Origin: Saprospiraceae bacterium
GTDB lineage: Bacteria > Bacteroidota > Bacteroidia > Chitinophagales > Saprospiraceae
Direction: 5' to 3'
Assembly (NCBI GenBank): GCA_023300255.1
Contig: JALZWC010000310.1
Span: 1 to 10,178, forward strand
DNA length: 10,178 nucleotides
The translations under genes were made by a program, and so were the position numbers. The number at the start of each line of letters is the position of its first letter. Positions within the stretch are counted from its first letter, which is position 1. The notes under the pieces were generated by a model. It did not search any database and was not told where the DNA came from. It saw only the letters and a program-made list of their open reading frames with translations. Shown here in pieces: positions 7,649 through 10,178 of this stretch.

Positions 7649-7681
7649 AAAGGACTAACCTGATTGCCAAGTTAGTCCTTT
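7649..7681 (-). terminator. Terminator after the OmpA lipoprotein gene
   Basis: An 11-bp stem is formed by 7649-7659 and 7671-7681 (AAAGGACTAAC with GTTAGTCCTTT on the minus strand) around an 11-base loop. On the minus strand it runs into a T-rich stretch. It begins about 38 bases after the stop of the lipoprotein gene and separates it from the hydrolase gene. Confidence 0.75.
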
Positions 7682-7718
7682 CTTAGGTTTAATAAAGAAG
7701 TTTAAATTACACTTCTGA

Positions 7719-8612
7719 TTATTTGCCAGTGATTAATCGAAGATATTGATCTATCCTTGGTACTAATATAATTTCAGTTCGTCTATTTAATTTTTTTCCT
7801 TCTACTGTTTCGTTGTCTCCTTTTGGTTTAAATTCTGCTCTACCAGTAGGAACTAATCTAGCAGGGTTAATTTCATAGTCTTGCTGAAGGGAACGTACCA
7901 CAGCTACGGCTCTTTTAATACTTAAATCCCAATTATCTTTACTAGATGTAAAAGCAATAGGATCACTATCTGTATGTCCTTCTACCAATACATCTATATT
8001 GCTATGATCTTTTAACACTTTTGCTACATTAGACAAAATAAATTTTGAATTACCGTTTAATTCAGCTCTTCCTGTATTAAAAAATACCTTATCAGAAACG
8101 GTGATATAAACAACACTTCCTTTAGAGTGGATTTGAATATCATTATTATAGTCACTTCCAAGAGAACGCTTTAAATTACTAACTAAGGATAAGCTGGCAG
8201 AATCTTTTCTAGCTTTTCCACTAGGAATACCTTCCATAGAAGTTAAAGCCTCTTTTAACTGCTTAGATTCAGCATCACTCAATAAAGACAAGTCTGAAAG
8301 GCCATTAAAAAATGCTTCTCCTTTAGCTTTCTCCATAGAAACAGCATCGTTTAAAGATGCTATCTTAGAATCTTTACTACTCATGTTGTTGGTTTGAGAA
8401 GCAACAGTTCCTTCTAAATCTCTAACATTTTGCTCTAACTGACTTTTTGCAGACTCCATTTCTGCTAGCTTCGCTTTGGTAGCATCTAATGTTTGTTGGA
8501 TCGTGTCTCTATTTCCCTGTAAAGCCAAGAAATCTTTTTTCTTAACACAAGAAGAAAGAATAAATAATAGCGCTAAGCCTACTAAAAAATGTTTGTTCAA
8601 AGAATAATTCAT
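7719..8612 (-). CDS. OmpA-family lipoprotein with coiled coil
   Basis: The 297-residue protein is predicted to be lipid-anchored and to hold peptidoglycan. The N-terminal hydrophobic stretch ends in the lipobox ILSSC, making Cys22 the lipidated residue. Residues about 30-105 are rich in heptad-like leucine, lysine, glutamate and glutamine and should form a coiled coil. The OmpA/MotB-like domain spans about 160-285: VVYITVSDKVFFNTGRAEL (167-185), VLVEGHTDSDP (208-218), WDLSIKRAVAVVRSL (228-242), GRAEFKP (257-263) and NRRTEIILVP (276-285). D215 and R234 are at the peptidoglycan-contact positions. No barrel domain is present. Such coiled-coil OmpA lipoproteins are common in Bacteroidota; the partner and exact role are unknown. 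The lysines after Cys22 (CVKKKDF) do not closely match the K-(D/E)2 surface-export signal described in Capnocytophaga, so the side of the membrane is open. Confidence 0.92.
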   Translation of the reverse strand: MNYSLNKHFLVGLALLFILSSCVKKKDFLALQGNRDTIQQTLDATKAKLAEMESAKSQLEQNVRDLEGTVASQTNNMSSKDSKIASLNDAVSMEKAKGEAFFNGLSDLSLLSDAESKQLKEALTSMEGIPSGKARKDSASLSLVSNLKRSLGSDYNNDIQIHSKGSVVYITVSDKVFFNTGRAELNGNSKFILSNVAKVLKDHSNIDVLVEGHTDSDPIAFTSSKDNWDLSIKRAVAVVRSLQQDYEINPARLVPTGRAEFKPKGDNETVEGKKLNRRTEIILVPRIDQYLRLITGK

Positions 8613-9176
8613 TTAATTAAATTTTTTGTTCGTGATTAAAAATAATTTCTAAGGAATGATGTAGAAATAAGTTTAGATTCTTGGGTAGATTATTTTGGTC
8701 TTAATTTTTTTAAAAAAATCCTTGTATAGTTGTTCTATAGAAGTATTTTTTAAAGGAAAGTAAGGGCAAAAGAATCAGCCAAGAGTCTGAAGTTATTTTT
8801 TCATCATTCCTAAATTATTTTTACCACTGTTTTAAAGGGGGTATAAAAGCGGCGAAATTAGAAAAATAGATACAAAAAAAAGAAAACTAGAACTAAAATT
8901 TAGTTGTTTCTAAGATCAATTTGCTCTTTTGGCGTAAGCCAAGTGTTAGTTATCTGAATTTAGATTTTTTCTAAACAGAAAGCTATGGGAGTTAATTTTA
9001 TTTTTTTCTTGAAAAATTGGTATTTTAGGTACTATATTGCTGAACTTTTACGTCTTATTGCTTGTATACTAAGCAACAGTCTTGTTTTCTTAAACTGTTT
9101 ATTTGAATTTATTTAACTACAAAAAGATAGAAGAAGATCTTAAAAGTGGTTATCAACTTGAAAATATTTATTCGTT
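8613..9176. other. Long non-coding gap between divergent genes
   Basis: No coding frame of substance is seen on either strand in these 564 very AT-rich bases. They must hold the promoters of the lipoprotein gene and of the ferredoxin gene, but no full TTG-N19-TAnnTTTG pair was found; TTTATTTG at 9098-9105 is one mismatch from the -7 consensus for the ferredoxin, without a well-placed TTG. Two symmetric sequences occur: a palindrome at 8891-8905 (AACTAAA, one base, TTTAGTT) and a small hairpin at 8929-8942 (TTGGC, GTAA loop, GCCAA). Confidence 0.5.
8891..8905. repeat. Palindrome AACTAAA-A-TTTAGTT
   Basis: This perfect 7-bp inverted repeat has a single-base centre and is loosely flanked by AGAAA (8881-8885) and TTTCT (8907-8911). 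It could be an operator or simply a product of AT-rich composition. Confidence 0.3.
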
Positions 9177-9524
9177 ATGGCTATAATGATTACTGATGAA
9201 TGCATTAACTGTGGAGCTTGTGAACCAGAATGCCCAAATAATGCGATTTATGAAGGTGGTGTAGAGTGGGCGGTCTCTGATGGTACTAGTGTAAAAGGGG
9301 ACTATACTCTTGAAACAGGTGCTAGTGTAGACGCAGATCATCAAAATGAACCTGTAGAAGAAGATTTCTACTACATATCTCCTGATAAATGTACAGAATG
9401 CAAAGGTTTTCATGAAGAACCTCAATGTGCTGCAGTATGTCCTGTAGATTGCTGTGTGCCAGACCCAGAGAGAGAAGAAACAGAAGCGGTTCTTTTAGAA
9501 AGAAAAGATAAGCTACATTTGTAA
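9177..9524 (+). CDS. 2[4Fe-4S] ferredoxin
   Basis: This is a 115-residue soluble electron carrier with two [4Fe-4S] clusters. The first motif is C9-x2-C12-x2-C15-x3-C19-P, and the second is C72-x2-C75-x8-C84-x3-C88-P, followed by C92 and C93. The eight-residue loop within the second motif and the C-terminal extension place it in the Allochromatium vinosum/YfhL-like group rather than the short clostridial type. Residues 31-62 between the clusters form an acidic spacer that is also found, as I recall, in Bacteroidota homologues. The start at 9177 gives MAIMITDECINCGACEPECP, which matches that family's usual N-terminus; a second ATG three codons later is less likely. It has no clear partner here, being monocistronic and followed by a hairpin. 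Redox partners cannot be inferred from the neighbours. Confidence 0.93.
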   Translation: MAIMITDECINCGACEPECPNNAIYEGGVEWAVSDGTSVKGDYTLETGASVDADHQNEPVEEDFYYISPDKCTECKGFHEEPQCAAVCPVDCCVPDPEREETEAVLLERKDKLHL

Positions 9525-9548
9525 AAAAATAATTATAGAATATTAGGC

Positions 9549-9568
9549 CCTTATTTCTTTAAATAAGG
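9549..9568 (+). terminator. Hairpin after the ferredoxin gene
   Basis: A perfect 8-bp stem, CCTTATTT/AAATAAGG, with a CTTT loop begins 24 bases after the ferredoxin stop. The following sequence is only moderately T-rich, so it is a probable rather than textbook terminator. Confidence 0.5.
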
Positions 9569-9618
9569 CAGTTATTTCGGGAATATTTCAATTAATAAAA
9601 AAAAATATTTCTAAAGAC

Positions 9619-9650
9619 TTGACATGTTCCTAATAATCCTATTATATTTG
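9619..9650 (+). promoter_or_regulatory. Bacteroidota-type promoter for tRNA-Gly
   Basis: TTG at 9619-9621 is followed after 21 bases by TATATTTG at 9643-9650, matching TTG-N17-23-TAnnTTTG. Initiation would fall near 9656, about 25 bases before the tRNA. The leader contains a short hairpin, CTTCT/AGAAG, within 9656-9669. Confidence 0.75.
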
Positions 9651-9680
9651 CACCTCTTCTGAAAAGAAGTATAGTATTAA

Positions 9681-9753
9681 GCAGTAGTAGCTCAGCTGGT
9701 AGAGCACAACCTTGCCAAGGTTGGGGTCGTGAGTTCGAATCTCATCTACTGCT
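9681..9753 (+). tRNA. tRNA-Gly(GCC)
   Basis: A full cloverleaf can be drawn. The acceptor stem is GCAGTAG with CTACTGC, the D stem GCTC/GAGC, the anticodon stem CAACC/GGTTG around loop TTGCCAA (anticodon GCC), and the T stem GTGAG/CTCAT (with one G-T pair) around TTCGAAT. The discriminator is T9753. The 3' CCA is not encoded, unlike in the neighbouring tRNA-Leu. The gene has its own promoter and its own terminator. Confidence 0.97.
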
Positions 9754-9758
9754 CTAAG

Positions 9759-9783
9759 GCCTTCAACAGTGAAGGCTTTTTTT
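9759..9783 (+). terminator. Rho-independent terminator after tRNA-Gly
   Basis: The 7-bp stem GCCTTCA (9759-9765) with TGAAGGC (9770-9776) and loop ACAG is followed directly by seven T residues (9777-9783). Confidence 0.9.
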
Positions 9784-9796
9784 ATAGATAAAGCAG

Positions 9797-9804
9797 TACA
9801 TTTG
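9797..9804 (+). promoter_or_regulatory. -7 element of a probable tRNA-Leu promoter
   Basis: TACATTTG matches TAnnTTTG and ends 12 bases before the tRNA-Leu. The -33 position falls in the T run of the preceding terminator and has TTT rather than TTG. The tRNA-Leu is therefore probably transcribed separately from tRNA-Gly. Confidence 0.5.
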
Positions 9805-9816
9805 CTGCAACAGGAT

Positions 9817-10137
9817 GCCCGAGTGGTGGAATTGGTAGACACGCCGGACTTAAATTAAAATTGAGTGCTCCCAGAGAAATCTGGGAAGTAGAATCCTTCA
9901 AATTCGGGGAAACCTTCCAGCTTTATGCTGTTGGCAATCCCGAGCTAAGCTTTGACTATTTATAGTCATTGAAAGTGTAGAGACTTGACGGAGGATGCCT
10001 AAGTTCTTTTAGAATATGGTGAAGAGAAAGTCCAGACCACAAAACCTTAAAATTTTAGGGTGCAGCTAAAGCTGTAGTTGGTAAGAAAATCCTGTGCTTT
10101 TCGGAGCGTGCGGGTTCAAGTCCCGCCTCGGGTACCA
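9817..10137 (+). tRNA. tRNA-Leu(UAA), interrupted by a group I intron
   Basis: The exons are 9817-9851 and 10086-10137, giving an 87-nt class II tRNA. The acceptor stem is GCCCGAG (9817-9823) with CTCGGGT (10127-10133), ending in a G1-U72 pair. Discriminator A10134 is followed by an encoded CCA (10135-10137) and a second CCA. The D region contains TGGTGGAATTGGTAGACAC, the long variable arm folds as GCTT-TTCG-GAGC, and the T stem is GCGGG/CCCGC around TTCAAGT. When joined, the anticodon loop is C U U A A A A, so the anticodon is UAA with the intron between U34 and A35. The anticodon stem CCGGA (9844-9848) pairs with TCCTG (10090-10094) except for a C28-U42 mismatch. A strong terminator follows. 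A gene finder that does not allow long introns would probably miss or mis-bound it. Confidence 0.93.
9852..10085 (+). ncRNA. Group I intron (tRNA-Leu(UAA) type), 234 nt, ORF-less
   Basis: This predicted self-splicing RNA starts after U34 and ends with the terminal G at 10085. P1: exon/intron CTTAA (9849-9853) pairs with TTGAG (9861-9865), putting the required U-G pair at the 5' splice site. P2: 7 bp, 9869-9875 with 9880-9886, GAAA loop. P3: ATCCTTC (9893-9899) with GGAGGAT (9990-9996). P4: TCGGG (9904-9908) with CCCGA (9939-9943). P5 is capped by CAGC/GCTG (9918-9921, 9927-9930). P6 is extended by TGACTA/TAGTCA (9953-9958, 9963-9968). P7: GACTT (9982-9986) with AAGTC (10028-10032), the guanosine-binding helix. 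P8: 9997-10020. P9: ACCA/TGGT (10036-10039, 10079-10082) enclosing a hairpin at 10061-10076. The conserved GGGGAAACC, GGCAATCC-GAGC, GAGACTTGACGG and AGAAAGTCC strings are the group I P, Q, R and S elements. Splicing is inferred. Confidence 0.92.
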
Positions 10138-10140
10138 CCA

Positions 10141-10175
10141 AAGCTCAACAATCGTAAGATTGTTGGGCTTTTTTT
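10141..10175 (+). terminator. Rho-independent terminator after tRNA-Leu
   Basis: A 13-bp stem (10141-10153 with 10158-10170, one T-G pair) carries a GTAA loop and is followed by a T run to 10175. It starts three bases after the second encoded CCA. Confidence 0.93.
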
Positions 10176-10178
10176 ATG

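Noticed and set aside
9168..9425. Minus-strand open frame of 85 codons opposite the ferredoxin gene
   Set aside because: It is the shadow of a clearly conserved plus-strand ferredoxin and its translation shows no domain.
9642..9842. Minus-strand open frame of 66 codons across both tRNA genes
   Set aside because: It is antisense to tRNA-Gly, its terminator and the start of tRNA-Leu. RNA genes often give such frames by chance.
9817..10140. tmRNA-like gene (tRNA ends separated by a long insert)
   Set aside because: The two ends together make a complete tRNA-Leu with D arm, anticodon arm, variable arm and T arm. The insert sits in the anticodon loop and contains group I core elements, not a tag reading frame and pseudoknots. 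tmRNA lacks an anticodon arm and ends as alanine tRNA.

Overview
The window is AT-rich chromosomal DNA from a member of the Bacteroidota. Supporting signs are promoters of the TTG-N19-TAnnTTTG type (upstream of the alpha/beta hydrolase gene and of tRNA-Gly), the lack of Shine-Dalgarno sites, a fused aspartokinase/homoserine dehydrogenase followed by homoserine kinase, OmpA-type envelope proteins, and a ferredoxin that looks, from memory, like the common Bacteroidota form. Genus cannot be read from the sequence.

Layout. Positions 47-3470 (minus strand) hold thrA-thrB, the threonine branch of the aspartate pathway, probably continuing to a threonine synthase gene beyond the left edge. The gap 3471-3970 contains a 176-bp MITE-like element (3563-3738) with inverted ends and a 9-bp direct repeat on each side, sitting just upstream of thrA. 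Positions 3971-5236 (plus) encode an exported zinc-dependent phospholipase C/S1-P1 nuclease-like protein. Positions 5435-6190 (minus) encode a secreted SPOR-like plus OmpA-domain protein. The next gap is not empty: 6300-6540 (plus), perhaps on to 6702, is a decayed gene for a secreted protein with a TonB C-terminal-like domain. Positions 6675-7439 (minus) encode an alpha/beta hydrolase and 7719-8612 (minus) a coiled-coil OmpA lipoprotein. After a 564-bp gap, 9177-9524 (plus) encodes a 2[4Fe-4S] ferredoxin.

The right end carries two tRNA genes, each with its own promoter motif and terminator. The first is an ordinary tRNA-Gly(GCC). The second, 9817-10137, is a tRNA-Leu(UAA) interrupted between U34 and A35 of the anticodon by a compact ORF-less group I intron of 234 nt (9852-10085). 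P1, P2, P3, P4, P5, P6, P7, P8 and P9 can all be drawn. Site and architecture match the classical cyanobacterial/plastid tRNA-Leu(UAA) intron, which is unexpected in a Bacteroidota background and is the most notable object here.

Apart from thrA-thrB the genes appear to be independent units. The two OmpA-domain proteins and the phospholipase-like protein are envelope or exported functions; no multi-gene defence or metabolic system is visible.
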